Source of the DNA: CAZSSM01 sp964609385
GTDB taxonomy: Bacteria; Planctomycetota; Planctomycetia; Isosphaerales; Isosphaeraceae
DNA length: 64,000 bases
Direction of reading: 5' to 3'
Assembly (NCBI GenBank): GCA_964609385.1
Contig: CAZSSM010000015.1
Location: 1-64,000, forward strand
Shown: positions 25,641 to 35,797 of the stretch, piece by piece
How the letters are laid out: each line of letters opens with the position of its first letter
Numbering within the stretch: the stretch's first letter is position 1
Notes under the pieces: generated by a model
Database searches by the model: none
What the model was told of the DNA's origin: nothing
Seen by the model: only the letters and a program-made list of their open reading frames with translations
Program-made: the position numbers and the translations under genes

Positions 25641-26167
25641 AAATTTAGTTATTTAGGTAAACTTTATATATCCGCACCAAAAAAAAACGCATCCTATCGC
25701 CATTCCTATGATCCGTGGTCCAAGATTCGGGGGGCAGCTCACCAAGACCCACCTTGTCCATATCCTCAAACAGAATAGCCTTGGTCTTAATTGTTGATGC
25801 TGACTGTTTTCTAGTGGAGTCGAGGATCTGTCCGTTATCGAGGTTAGAAGAGAATTCAATCTGCTCTCGCATGCCCTGAGTCACAACGGACCTTTCCCAT
25901 CAATCCGGCAACTTGGGCCAGTTTGGTACCCGGGCCACCGCGATTGCCCCACTAGTCACTCGGAATCAGTTCCGTGACCAACGAGCCCCTATTTTCATCC
26001 CAATCAGCTCACTCACAACGGGACAGCCCCTCCCACCCAATCCCACCACACCGCCCAATCCCCGAAATCCTTGACACCCAATCAAAAACCTGTTGACGTT
26101 GTAGTGATCGTTTGAGGGGACGGGTTTCAGTTCCACCATGGGCTTGGCGATGGCTTAGGGGTGTCGG
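25641..26167. other. AT-richer stretch, no certain gene
   Basis: This 530-base stretch between the IS3 relic and the lipase-CHAT gene is more AT-rich than its surroundings (especially 25635-25690). A minus-strand frame at 25645-25884 could encode 79 residues (IEFSSNLDNGQILDSTRKQS) but has no clear ribosome binding site and no recognisable similarity; it may be debris. TTGACA occurs at 26071 without a good partner box. Confidence 0.4.
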
Positions 26168-29100
26168 ATGGATCTCGAGCCGATCGAACGCGAGAATGAG
26201 GTCATCGCGCGGTTCCAAGCCGCCGACGCCGAGGAGTTGGCCGATCTCTTGATCTATCCCTCGGAGCACGACGCGGCAGTGCTCCGGGACTATCTCGGCC
26301 CCTCGAAGTTCCGACGGTTGCGACGGCTGGCCTTGGAGGGGGAAACGGCAACCGGATCGACGCGGGGGATCGTGAACCTCCTCGGCTCAGGTTCGGCCGA
26401 AACTCCTCAGCGCCAGCATTCGCTGGGACATGTCATCGTCCTTCCCGGCCTCATGGGCAGCGAGTTGACCGTCACCCGTCGTGGTGAGGATCCTTTCATC
26501 CTCTGGCTGCATAAATGGTGGATTTTCCGAGGGTATCTCGACGCGATCCAATTGGGTCAGGATGGTCAAACCAATGAGGATCCGCGGACCTATGTCCGAG
26601 CCACCGGGGCGTTCAACGATTTTTATGGCGAACTGATCCTGACGCTCAGAAAAAAAAGGGACGTCACCGTCTTTCCATATGACTGGCGGTTGTCGTTGGC
26701 CGAGTCGGCCGAACGGCTGGCTGAACTCATCGAAACGAAGTTCAGCCGATCGGCTCCAGTCCATCTGGTTACCCATTCGATGGGGGGATTGGTTGCTCGG
26801 AGGCTGATCACCGATCACCGCGATGTTTGGGATCAGATGAGCGCGGTCGATGACTCGGAAGGTCGAGGCGACCGGGTCGGTCGTTTGATCCAGCTCGGAA
26901 CACCGAACCATGGTTCACACCTGGCCGTCCAAGCCCTGGCCGGATTGGCCGAGACCGTTCGCAAGCTGGCCCTGCTCGACTTCTCCCGCGACGTCGATGG
27001 AATCCGCAGGATCATCGGCACGTTTCCCGGACTGCTCCAACTCCTGCCCTCACCGGAGGTCGATGATAAAGCAGATCGCTTCTACTTGTCCGAGACCTAT
27101 CAGGAGATGGGTCTCAGCATCCCTCAATCCCTCTTGGATGACGCCCGAGCCAACCATGAGACCTTGAGCCCGATCCTCGATCCCGAACGGATCGTCTACA
27201 TCGCCGGCGACCAACATCGCACCATTTCGGACGTGGTCTCAAACGCGATCAACCTAGAGATCCCCGATGCGTACCAGGCCGTCGATCAAGGTGATGGGAC
27301 CGTGACCCATGAACTCGGTCTGCTACGGGATAGAAAGGTCGTCAATTATTATATTAATGCAGAACACTCCGCGCTCGCGTCGAACCGACGAATCCTTGAG
27401 GTCCTCGACGCGTTGCTCCAGACCGGCGAGACCCGAAGCCTCAATGCGAAGCCGGAGTCGCGCGCGACCCGCAAGCTGGAGGACCGCAAGCAGAAGGCAT
27501 GGGAGCTAGAGGAGGCTCGACGCGATCGGGTCGACCAGTTCGCGACTCTGGTCCGTGGCGCCGGTCTAACCCCCAGCGCACGGCGACGCGAGACGCGAAC
27601 CGTTGCCCAGTTGAGCCTGATCGGTCCGGATCTCGAGATCCGACGCGCCATCCTGACCGGAATCGTCGCTCCCCCATCTTCCTCCGGAGAGTCTTCGGCC
27701 GAATCTCTGGACTTCGACGCCGGATCGATCGAGCCGATCGCGCTGACCGTCGGCTGTATCCACGGCGCGATCCAGGACCAACTCGACACCGGATCGGACC
27801 TCGAGGATCGACCGATCGACGCCGTGGCCGTCGGTCATTATCTGGGGGTCCAACCCTCGGGTTCGGAACTGGCCCTGGACCGGGCCATCAGCGACGTCGA
27901 TCCGGATCTTCCCGACGAGGAGGCCGAGGCCGAGCTGATCCTCACCCAACTGACCCAGCGCGGGACGATCCGGGGCGAACTGGCCCAGTCGTTCTTCCTC
28001 CGCAACCCGCAAGCCCCGGACGATCACCGGACCATCGCTGTATTAGGACTGGGCCCACCGGGCCGTTGCGGCAAACCCGAGCTGACCGTCGCGGTCCGAG
28101 AGCTAACCTGGGCCCTGGGACGCCTGGGATGTCGGCATCTCGCCGCCGTCCTAATCGGCGCTGGGGTCGGCAACCTCTCGATCCGCGACGCCCTTGAGGC
28201 TTGGATCCAGGGCCTGGAGCTGTCCCTGGCCCGGGGTGCCGGCGGCGAAGCCGCATTGCCTTGGGGGCGACTGGAAGAGGTCACATTCGTCGAATACGAC
28301 CCCCAGCGCGTCTTGGAGATCGACCGCGACCTCCAGGCGATCCAGAGCGAGAATTCGACGCGACTGGCCCTCGACGTCCTTGAACTCGATCGAGATGAGC
28401 ATAGACGATTGCTCAATCTAATCAACAAGCGTTCCAGTTCGCAATGGTCGAGTGAGAACACGGACGATCCGACCGTCGGCGACCACAACGATCCGATCCC
28501 GACCCGACTGGCCGTGACGCTCCAGCGCGATCCGGAGGATCTCGGGACACCCGATGATCCGGAACTCGCACGCTACACCTTCAGCGCGTTGACCGATACC
28601 GCCGCGATCAGCGAGCGGAGCCTGACCCTCGATGCCCGCCTGGTCAAAGACGTTAACAATCACCTCGCGGCGAGCCGAACCCTGGCCGATCAAAGGCGCT
28701 GGGGACGGACCCTCGAAGAGTTGTTGATCCCCGACGAATTGGCCGATCACCTTGGTACATCCGCCCCCTTGGTGATCCAACTCGACGCGGCATCGGCCCG
28801 GGTCCATTGGGAGATGATCGCTCAGCCCAGCCCCTTGGACGGCCCTCGAGGGCCGCGTGTCGCCGGCCTCGCTGATCAGGACCCAGCCGAGCGGGACGAC
28901 CATTTCCTCGGCCTGACCCGCAGTCTGACCCGCCAATTGCGGACGGCGCTGGCTGGCCCTCCCGAACCGCCTCCACCAGCGACCCGCCTCCTCCGCCTAT
29001 TGGTGATCGCTGATCCGGCCGAAGACGAGCCACTGCCCGGGGCTCAGGCCGAGGGGCTGTTGCTGGCCCAGATCGCCGACGCCTTCAACCGGCTCAGCGA

Positions 29101-29725
29101 GGCGGCCGAGTCGGACCGGAGGATCGCGGTCGAGACCCTCATCGGTCCCCAAGAGGCGACTCGGGCCGAGGTGCTCAACCGGATCCTGGTCGACTCCTTC
29201 GACATCCTTCATTACGCCGGCCACTGCGTATATGACCGCCAGTTCCCGATGCGCTCGGGCTGGATCTTCTCAGGCGGGACCCGGCTGACGGCCAACGAGC
29301 TGTTGCGGCTCGATCGTTCCCCGCGCCTGGTGGTCTCCAACGCCTGCGAGTCGGGGGTCACCCCCGATCGTTCCCGGCGCGGCGATGCCAAATTGCCGGC
29401 CACCTTCGCCGAGGCCTTCTTCGCGTGTGGAGTCTCGGACTTCGTCTGCACCGCCTGGCCGATCGGCGACCTCGCGGCCAAGCGGTTCGCGGCCACGTTT
29501 TACATCGAGCTCCTTGGGATGAGGGTTATGCGGCCCGAGTCGAACTCTGAGACCGCCGACCTGATCCTGTCCGAGAAGGGTCCGCAGACGATCCACCGCG
29601 CCATGCACGCCGCCCGTCAGGCCCTGTTCCGGTCCGCCGACGGTCTGACGAGCTGGGGAGCCTACCAGCACTACGGCACCCCCTATTATCGAGCCTTCGG
29701 ACCTAAGACGCGGTCGAGCCGGTAG
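26168..29725 (+). CDS. Fusion protein: LCAT-like lipase, aminopeptidase-N-terminus-like region and C-terminal CHAT protease
   Basis: The 1185-residue protein has three parts. Residues about 85-420 are an alpha/beta hydrolase of the LCAT/PDAT lipase type: VIVLPGLMGSEL (oxyanion side), PYDWR, the nucleophile elbow THSMGG with Ser204, an Asp near 376 in GDGTV and His400 in NAEHSAL. Residues about 500-700 contain alternating strands and helices (PIDAVAVGHYLGVQPSGSEL, GKPELTVAVRELTWALGRLG) like the macro-domain-type N-terminal part of M17 aminopeptidases. Residues about 860-1185 are a CHAT caspase-like protease with His1019 in HYAGHC and Cys1060 in NACESG. No signal peptide is seen, so it is probably cytoplasmic. 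CHAT proteases are cleavage effectors in several bacterial immune systems; a built-in lipase is unusual. Substrates are unknown. Confidence 0.85.
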   Translation: MDLEPIERENEVIARFQAADAEELADLLIYPSEHDAAVLRDYLGPSKFRRLRRLALEGETATGSTRGIVNLLGSGSAETPQRQHSLGHVIVLPGLMGSELTVTRRGEDPFILWLHKWWIFRGYLDAIQLGQDGQTNEDPRTYVRATGAFNDFYGELILTLRKKRDVTVFPYDWRLSLAESAERLAELIETKFSRSAPVHLVTHSMGGLVARRLITDHRDVWDQMSAVDDSEGRGDRVGRLIQLGTPNHGSHLAVQALAGLAETVRKLALLDFSRDVDGIRRIIGTFPGLLQLLPSPEVDDKADRFYLSETYQEMGLSIPQSLLDDARANHETLSPILDPERIVYIAGDQHRTISDVVSNAINLEIPDAYQAVDQGDGTVTHELGLLRDRKVVNYYINAEHSALASNRRILEVLDALLQTGETRSLNAKPESRATRKLEDRKQKAWELEEARRDRVDQFATLVRGAGLTPSARRRETRTVAQLSLIGPDLEIRRAILTGIVAPPSSSGESSAESLDFDAGSIEPIALTVGCIHGAIQDQLDTGSDLEDRPIDAVAVGHYLGVQPSGSELALDRAISDVDPDLPDEEAEAELILTQLTQRGTIRGELAQSFFLRNPQAPDDHRTIAVLGLGPPGRCGKPELTVAVRELTWALGRLGCRHLAAVLIGAGVGNLSIRDALEAWIQGLELSLARGAGGEAALPWGRLEEVTFVEYDPQRVLEIDRDLQAIQSENSTRLALDVLELDRDEHRRLLNLINKRSSSQWSSENTDDPTVGDHNDPIPTRLAVTLQRDPEDLGTPDDPELARYTFSALTDTAAISERSLTLDARLVKDVNNHLAASRTLADQRRWGRTLEELLIPDELADHLGTSAPLVIQLDAASARVHWEMIAQPSPLDGPRGPRVAGLADQDPAERDDHFLGLTRSLTRQLRTALAGPPEPPPPATRLLRLLVIADPAEDEPLPGAQAEGLLLAQIADAFNRLSEAAESDRRIAVETLIGPQEATRAEVLNRILVDSFDILHYAGHCVYDRQFPMRSGWIFSGGTRLTANELLRLDRSPRLVVSNACESGVTPDRSRRGDAKLPATFAEAFFACGVSDFVCTAWPIGDLAAKRFAATFYIELLGMRVMRPESNSETADLILSEKGPQTIHRAMHAARQALFRSADGLTSWGAYQHYGTPYYRAFGPKTRSSR

Positions 29726-30048
29726 GCAACGACCAGTTCCGGGGCCATTGTGGCTCCCGAGATCACAATCGACGCCGATCGCTGATCACTGATCAAAACC
29801 GGAATGGCCAATCGGACATACGATCTCTTGAGGGGCCCCGTCCCATAACCGACAACGCTTCATGACGTTACCGATCGGAACCACCGAAAAAGCATTGACA
29901 CTGGCCAATCTAAGCCCCATCATGAAGAAGTCGGACAAATTAGGTTTGCCCTAGATCACTAGATACTGTTCCTTTCGGCACTTAAGATTATCCGGTGATT
30001 CAGACTTCCTGACACACATCAACGCACTAATCAGGCGAGGCGACTCTC
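29726..30048. other. Intergenic stretch with a possible promoter for the cytochrome cassette
   Basis: No gene is visible in these 320 bases. TTGACA at 29895-29900, 17 bases and CATCAT at 29918-29923 could serve the cytochrome-GMC-patatin cassette, with a leader of about 120 bases. The gap suggests that the cassette is transcribed separately from the lipase-CHAT gene. Confidence 0.4.
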
Positions 30049-33000
30049 ATGAAAGCGGTGGTCCCGAGAGTGATCCCGGTCATCGTGGCCTCAGCGTTTC
30101 TGGTCGGCTGTGCGGGGGAGATCCCGCCCGACGAGGCGCTCCAGTACGTCCGTCAGGAAGGGGATGAGTACGCGGGGCTCGGCCCCGGTTCGGAGGCGGA
30201 GGACTGGGACGCCGCCGCCCGCCGATACTACCCGCCGGCCTACCGCGATTACTTCGAGGCCATGGATGTGATCGGGACCACCGAATCGCCCGGACCCCAG
30301 CCGCTTCAGCTCGGCCCCGAAGCGATCAAAGGGCGCAACGCCTGGGTCATCTGGACGGGTGGGAACGAGGCCTGGTGGGATTGGGTGGCGCGCAACGGCT
30401 ACGGCTCGATCGATCTGCTCAAGGTGATCGATCACCGCGGCCGGGAGACCCGGTTCGCCCGCACTGGGTTGGTCAACGAACCAGGCACGCGACCGCCCAC
30501 CGAGGAGGAGACCGCCGAGACCTATGGGATCCGCTACGCCCGGCCGGTCACCAGCGATTACAAGACGGAATACCCCGACGATGACGTCGACATGCACGTT
30601 GAGTATCGCGACGATCGTGGACCCGACTGGGAACCCCCGGCCTCGAGGGTCTACGGGTACCCCACCGGCGTGGTCGGGCTCCGACTGTTCCCCAACCCGG
30701 AATTCGATGCGTCGGCTCAACGGCGATGGGACCCGGATCGGTTCTACAACGATCCCGACTACGCCGCCCGGCCCGACACGATCCGCCCCTTCCGCGTGGG
30801 GATGAGCTGCGGCTATTGCCACATCGCGCCGCACCCGCTCAAGCCCCCGGCCAACCCCGAGTTTCCGCGTTGGGAGAACCTCTCCAACAACGTCGGCAAC
30901 CAGTTCATGCGGATCCGGTCGGCCTTCGGCAACACGCTCGAGCCGAGCAACTATCTCTATCATGCCTTCGACTCGATGCTCCCCGGGGCTGTCGATACTT
31001 CGGGATATCCCTCCGACAACAACAATAATCCGAACACCATCAACTCGTTCTACGGCCTGCGCGGGAGACTCGAGCGGGCCCAAAACATCTCGAGGGAATG
31101 GCTGACCCCCGACTCCTTCGCCTACGTCCGCGACTATACCGACGAGATCCGTGAGGTCGACGAGGACGCGGCCAATCCCCGACATCTGCCCCGCGTCCTC
31201 TTCGACGGCTCCGATAGCGTTGGGGTGAACGTCGCGCTCTCGCGAGTCTATCTGAACATCGGCACATTTCACCAACAGTGGATCCGGACGATCAACCCGC
31301 TGTTGGGCTTCGCGCCGCAGAACCCGTTCAAACTCCAAGACATCGCGGACAACTCGCTCTACTGGCACGCGACCCGAATCCGCATCAACCCGATGGCGGC
31401 GTTCTTCCTCGCCTCCACCGACCCGATGCGCCTCAAAGATGTCGAACTTCCCGAGCGAGACGGCCAACCACAGGACGACCAGCAAGACGCTCTGCTGAGG
31501 GAGCATCTGCGGGGAACAGGCCTCCCCTGGTACAGCGCGCCCCCCGAGGAAGAGAACGCAACCTCGACGGCCGAGCCCGAGACGTATGGCTCCAATCCAC
31601 CACCCATCATCGGCGGTCCCGGCGACTACGCCGAGGGTCGTCGCGTCTATGCCCGGGGCTGCATCGCGTGCCACTCGAGCGTCCAACCGGGCGATCTGCT
31701 CGCATTGGAGCGGCAGATCGATCCGGAGGGCGAGTCGGGCGCGATCCCGCCGCTGGGGCCGACACCGCCCGACGACTGGATCGGTCCGCGCCCGCAGTGG
31801 GATCGGCTTATGGACGAGGCCTTGGGTGCCCGTCGACAGCTCCGTCTAACCCTTGAAGACCGTGCCCGACTCACCCGAGGCGACGGCGAACTGCCCGAGG
31901 CCTACACCGAGTGGGCGCGTCGGGCCGTCGAGCACCCGGAATTCTGGGAGCATCAATCGCGGTTGTGGGACGCCGACGGTCAACCGGTCCTCGACGAGGC
32001 CGACAACCAGGTCCGGGTCCTGGTCCACAACTACATGGCGATCGACGAGCGGCTCCCGGTCACGATCGTTGGGACCAACTCGGGCCGCGCGACGGGGACC
32101 AATTCCCTCTACGGCAACGTTTGGGAAGATTTCTCCTCGAGGACGTACAAGGATCTGGGCGAAGTCGGCGCGATCGGTTATTTCGACCCATTCTCCGGGG
32201 CTCGCCGGTCCTACACGCCGCCGGGTGGCGGACCGGGTTATTATCGTGTCCCGACATTGATCAGCATCTGGGCAACATCGCCACTCTTTCACAACAACGC
32301 TCTGGGGACCTTTAACAACGACCCCTCGGTTGAGGGGCGTTTGGCGGTCTTCGAAGACTCGATCGAGCGTTTGCTCTGGCCAGCTAAGCGGAACGATCCG
32401 AGCCTCCAGGCCTATTGGCCCGGCGAGGGCGCGGCGACCACGGTCTACGACGCCTGGTACCCCGGTAAGCACGCCGACGAGCCGGTCGACCGGCCCGAGG
32501 TCCCGACCGAGGAGGACCGGCTCCTGGCCGCCGACCGACGCGAACTCGACAACGGTTGGATTTGGCGGACAACCGAGGAGAGCTGGCTCCAGTTCCAAGC
32601 GCCCCACGTGCCGAGGCTCGTCGGCGGGGTCGTCGGGCTCACCCCCGAGATGATGCGCTGGTTCGTCGCCTGGATCCCCGGGTTGGCCCTCGTCCTGGTA
32701 GGCGTGGCCTTGTTGCTGCATCGGCCGTTGCTCCTGTTCCGGGAACGGCTCGCGTCGTGGTTCCCCTGGCTAGTCTGGCTGATCGCGCCGATCGGCTGGC
32801 TCATCGCCATCGGCTCGCTCGTGGCGGTCGCCCTCTTGATGTACTTGATCTGGTGGCAATTCTGGCCGGCGGTCGAGCTGCTCGACGTCGGGACGGGCAT
32901 GAATATCCCGTTCCTGCAGACGCAAGCTATCCTGATTCCGCTGTTCCTACTCGGTTCGGTGGCGCTGTTCATCCTGCTGCCCTTGATCCCCCGACTCCGG

Positions 33001-33426
33001 GTTCGCAACCGCCTGGCCGGCGTGGCGGGCATCGGGTGCTTGGTCCTCGCGATCCTCGCGGCCTGGGGTATCGGTCGGACGCTCGCCGGTATCGGCGCGA
33101 GCGTTGAGATCGGCCCGATCCCCAAGGGGATCCCGGTCAATGTCGTGGCGAACATCGATCCCGATGCGCCCACGAAAGCGCGCTTCGAGGCGGTCGACGC
33201 CTTCGTGAAGTACCTCGCCAAGAACATCGAGGACGCCAAGGCCGATCGGAGCGAAGAAGCTAAGGCGCGTCGTCGAAGGGAGTTCGAGGCCGAGGTCGCC
33301 CCGGCCCTGATGGCCGCGAGCAAGTGCCCCGACTTCGTGACCGACCGAGGTCATGATTACGTGTTTATTCAAAATCTCAACGATCAAGAGAAGCGCGAGC
33401 TGATCGCGCTGCTCAAAACCTTCTGA
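30049..33426 (+). CDS. Dihaem c-type cytochrome lipoprotein with C-terminal membrane domain
   Basis: The 1125-residue protein starts with a lipoprotein signal peptide (lipobox LVGC, Cys21). Two haem c sites are present: C254-x2-C257-H258 (SCGYCH) and C538-x2-C541-H542 (GCIACH). The middle block around VYLNIGTFHQQWIRTINPLL, DNSLYWHATRIRINPMAAFF reminds me of RoxA-like dihaem oxygenases, but this is from memory and weak. After about residue 865 come at least four membrane helices (LALVLVGVALLLHRPLLLF, IGWLIAIGSLVAVALLMYLI) and a periplasmic-looking tail (FVTDRGHDYVFIQNL). It is the first gene of a four-gene cassette; the GMC oxidoreductase follows after 106 bases. It probably carries electrons from that enzyme to the respiratory chain. 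Confidence 0.8.
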   Translation: MKAVVPRVIPVIVASAFLVGCAGEIPPDEALQYVRQEGDEYAGLGPGSEAEDWDAAARRYYPPAYRDYFEAMDVIGTTESPGPQPLQLGPEAIKGRNAWVIWTGGNEAWWDWVARNGYGSIDLLKVIDHRGRETRFARTGLVNEPGTRPPTEEETAETYGIRYARPVTSDYKTEYPDDDVDMHVEYRDDRGPDWEPPASRVYGYPTGVVGLRLFPNPEFDASAQRRWDPDRFYNDPDYAARPDTIRPFRVGMSCGYCHIAPHPLKPPANPEFPRWENLSNNVGNQFMRIRSAFGNTLEPSNYLYHAFDSMLPGAVDTSGYPSDNNNNPNTINSFYGLRGRLERAQNISREWLTPDSFAYVRDYTDEIREVDEDAANPRHLPRVLFDGSDSVGVNVALSRVYLNIGTFHQQWIRTINPLLGFAPQNPFKLQDIADNSLYWHATRIRINPMAAFFLASTDPMRLKDVELPERDGQPQDDQQDALLREHLRGTGLPWYSAPPEEENATSTAEPETYGSNPPPIIGGPGDYAEGRRVYARGCIACHSSVQPGDLLALERQIDPEGESGAIPPLGPTPPDDWIGPRPQWDRLMDEALGARRQLRLTLEDRARLTRGDGELPEAYTEWARRAVEHPEFWEHQSRLWDADGQPVLDEADNQVRVLVHNYMAIDERLPVTIVGTNSGRATGTNSLYGNVWEDFSSRTYKDLGEVGAIGYFDPFSGARRSYTPPGGGPGYYRVPTLISIWATSPLFHNNALGTFNNDPSVEGRLAVFEDSIERLLWPAKRNDPSLQAYWPGEGAATTVYDAWYPGKHADEPVDRPEVPTEEDRLLAADRRELDNGWIWRTTEESWLQFQAPHVPRLVGGVVGLTPEMMRWFVAWIPGLALVLVGVALLLHRPLLLFRERLASWFPWLVWLIAPIGWLIAIGSLVAVALLMYLIWWQFWPAVELLDVGTGMNIPFLQTQAILIPLFLLGSVALFILLPLIPRLRVRNRLAGVAGIGCLVLAILAAWGIGRTLAGIGASVEIGPIPKGIPVNVVANIDPDAPTKARFEAVDAFVKYLAKNIEDAKADRSEEAKARRRREFEAEVAPALMAASKCPDFVTDRGHDYVFIQNLNDQEKRELIALLKTF

Positions 33427-33532
33427 TCGATCGAGTCGAGCGGGACCGGACCAGCCTTCCCGGAACGTACTGACCGTTGTTCCGGGACCGGTGCCTCCAC
33501 TCCACCCTTCCTTCAAGCGCGACGGACCCCCC

Positions 33533-35794
33533 ATGAGCGATTTCCCCGATGACTGGAAGGACCGCGAGCGCACCCCGATCGATTTCCTCATCGTCGGGGC
33601 GGGTGCGGCGGGTGCGCCCCTGGCCGCCCGGCTCGTTGAGCGCGGCTACACCGTCCTCGTGATCGAGATGGGCCCCGAGCACCCCGATCCTCCGGACGGT
33701 CCCGACGGTCAACCCGCGCCGGCCGATCCCACTGAGGTCCCCCTGCTCCACCCGGCCAGCACCGAGGATCCGCGGCACTCGCTCCGGTTCTTCGTCAAGC
33801 ACTTCGAGCACGACCCAGTGGAGAGCCGGGACTGGAAGACCCACCCCAGGCCGGTCGATCCGCCAACGGACCGTCGAGACGAGCACGGTGTCTTCTACCC
33901 CCGTTCGCAAGGCGTCGGCGGATGTGCGATCCACAACGCCATGATCACGGTCGCCGGACCCTCCGAAGATTGGGACGAGATCGCGGAGCTGACCGGAGAC
34001 GAGAGCTGGCGGGGCGTCCACATGAGGCGCTATTTCCAGCGGTTCGAGCGTTGCCATTACGCCAGGCCCTCGCTCTGGGCCCGGTTCAAAGCCCTCTTCA
34101 CCGGCCGGACCGGTTGGGAAGACGCTCGACACGGCGAGTCTGGATGGCTCGACGTCACCCTGGCCGACCTCCGGTTCGTCAAGCGGGACCGGAACCTGCT
34201 CTGCGTCGTCCTCGGCGCGGCCTGGGGGTCCTTCAAGTCGGGCGCCGAGCGGTTCGGTGAACTGGTCCACGCCGCGTTGCTCGGCCGCGTCCTCCCGGCC
34301 CTCGACCCGAACCACTGGGTGACGATGCGCAGGAGTCCGGAGGGAATCTCGCGAATCCCGGTCGCGATCGACCCGAACGGACAGCGATCGAGCCCTCGAG
34401 AACGGCTGCTCGCCCTCAAAGAACCCGACTCCCCCCATGCGAGCCGTCTGCATCTGAAAACGCAAGCGTGTGTCACCGGCATCATCTTGGACGACCTCTC
34501 CAACGGCCAAGCGAACCTCCGCGCCGTCGGTGTTTACTGCATTCCCCGAGCCCACATCTATGAGGCCGACCCGTACGCCTCGGAGGCGCCACCGTTCCCC
34601 GACCAGGACCGGGTCCCCCTCTACTGCCGACGGGAGGTCCTGCTCTGCGGCGGGACGTTCAACACTCCGCAACTGCTCATGCTCTCCGGGATCGGCCCGG
34701 CGGACCACCTCCATGAGCACGGGATCGAACCGAAGCTGGACCGGCCGGACGTGGGTCGGAACCTCCAGGACCGCTACGAGGTCCCGGTCGTCGCCACGCT
34801 GACCGACCGCTTCCGGAGCCTCGATGGCCTGACCCTCTCGCTCGACGACCCCGACCCCATCCTCCGACGCTGGATCGACAATCCCGACTTGCCCGCATAT
34901 CGAAGGGGGATCTACTCGACGAATGGAGGGTTGATCGGCCTCTTCGTCCGCTCCAGGCAGGAGGAACAGTCCCCCGACCTTTTCCTCTTCGCGCTGGCGG
35001 GGTACTTCCCCGGCTACTTCGTCGGCTATTCCGAGCCGGCCGTCCAACTCCGGGGCTTGGACGAGAACGGTACGCCACGACCCCGTCCCGATGGGGACGA
35101 CGGCCCCTCCCGATCCACGCAACTAACCTGGTTGGTCCTCAAGGCTCGGACGCGGCACCGCGACGGGTACGTCCGACTCCATTGTGGAAACCCCTTGAGG
35201 CGACCCGAGATCAACTTCAACTCCTTCCCCGAGAACGACGACGGCGATGATCCGGACCTCGAGGCGATCCTCGAAGGGATCGAGGTCGTCGAACGGATCC
35301 TCCAGATCGGCCAGGACCACGGCACCATCGCCTCCATCGAGAAGCCGAGGATCGACGATTTCGATGGCAATGTGCGCGCGTGGATCAAACATACCGCCTG
35401 GGGTCATCACGCCTGTGGAACCTGTCGGATCGGCGCTGATGACGATCCCGACGCCGTCCTGGACAGCCGATTCCGGGTCCGGGGGGTCGCCGGCCTCCGT
35501 GTGGTCGACGCCTCCGTCTTCCCGAGGATCCCCGGCTTCTTCATCGTCGCCAACGTCTACACGATCGCCGAGAAGGCCGCCGACGTGATCGCTGAGGACC
35601 ACCCCATCCCGACCGAGGAATTGCCCCTCGAGGCCCGCGAGGAACGGGAACGCCACCCGATCTATCCCTCGCGGGTCGGGCACCGTGCCCGGAAGGCCTA
35701 CCCGGTCGCGTTGGAAGAAGCCGAGGCCCAGCTCATCGCTCACCGACGCACAGCGGCCGGTCTGGTCGCGACCAGTCATGAGGGATCCGATTAA
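33533..35794 (+). CDS. GMC-family FAD oxidoreductase
   Basis: From the ATG at 33533 the protein has 753 residues. The FAD-binding GAGAAG lies at 22-27 (DFLIVGAGAAGAPLAARLVE), followed by VLVIEMGPEH with the ribose-binding acid. The second GMC signature is seen in LLCGGTFNTPQLLMLSGIGP, and the C-terminal part has the catalytic His in WGHHACGTCRIG and VVDASVFPRIPGFF. GMC enzymes oxidise alcohols, sugars or sterols; partners with a cytochrome usually work as dehydrogenases rather than oxidases. There is no signal peptide, so export would need a partner or another route. The long insertion with HPASTEDPRHSLRFFVKHFE is not typical. The patatin gene starts 3 bases after its stop, so the two are co-translated. 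Confidence 0.9.
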   Translation: MSDFPDDWKDRERTPIDFLIVGAGAAGAPLAARLVERGYTVLVIEMGPEHPDPPDGPDGQPAPADPTEVPLLHPASTEDPRHSLRFFVKHFEHDPVESRDWKTHPRPVDPPTDRRDEHGVFYPRSQGVGGCAIHNAMITVAGPSEDWDEIAELTGDESWRGVHMRRYFQRFERCHYARPSLWARFKALFTGRTGWEDARHGESGWLDVTLADLRFVKRDRNLLCVVLGAAWGSFKSGAERFGELVHAALLGRVLPALDPNHWVTMRRSPEGISRIPVAIDPNGQRSSPRERLLALKEPDSPHASRLHLKTQACVTGIILDDLSNGQANLRAVGVYCIPRAHIYEADPYASEAPPFPDQDRVPLYCRREVLLCGGTFNTPQLLMLSGIGPADHLHEHGIEPKLDRPDVGRNLQDRYEVPVVATLTDRFRSLDGLTLSLDDPDPILRRWIDNPDLPAYRRGIYSTNGGLIGLFVRSRQEEQSPDLFLFALAGYFPGYFVGYSEPAVQLRGLDENGTPRPRPDGDDGPSRSTQLTWLVLKARTRHRDGYVRLHCGNPLRRPEINFNSFPENDDGDDPDLEAILEGIEVVERILQIGQDHGTIASIEKPRIDDFDGNVRAWIKHTAWGHHACGTCRIGADDDPDAVLDSRFRVRGVAGLRVVDASVFPRIPGFFIVANVYTIAEKAADVIAEDHPIPTEELPLEAREERERHPIYPSRVGHRARKAYPVALEEAEAQLIAHRRTAAGLVATSHEGSD

Positions 35795-35797
35795 GCG

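Noticed and set aside
30091..31686. 531-residue minus-strand frame opposite the cytochrome gene
   Set aside because: The plus strand has a lipobox, two CxxCH sites and membrane helices; the antisense frame is low-complexity Asp/Val/Gly text.
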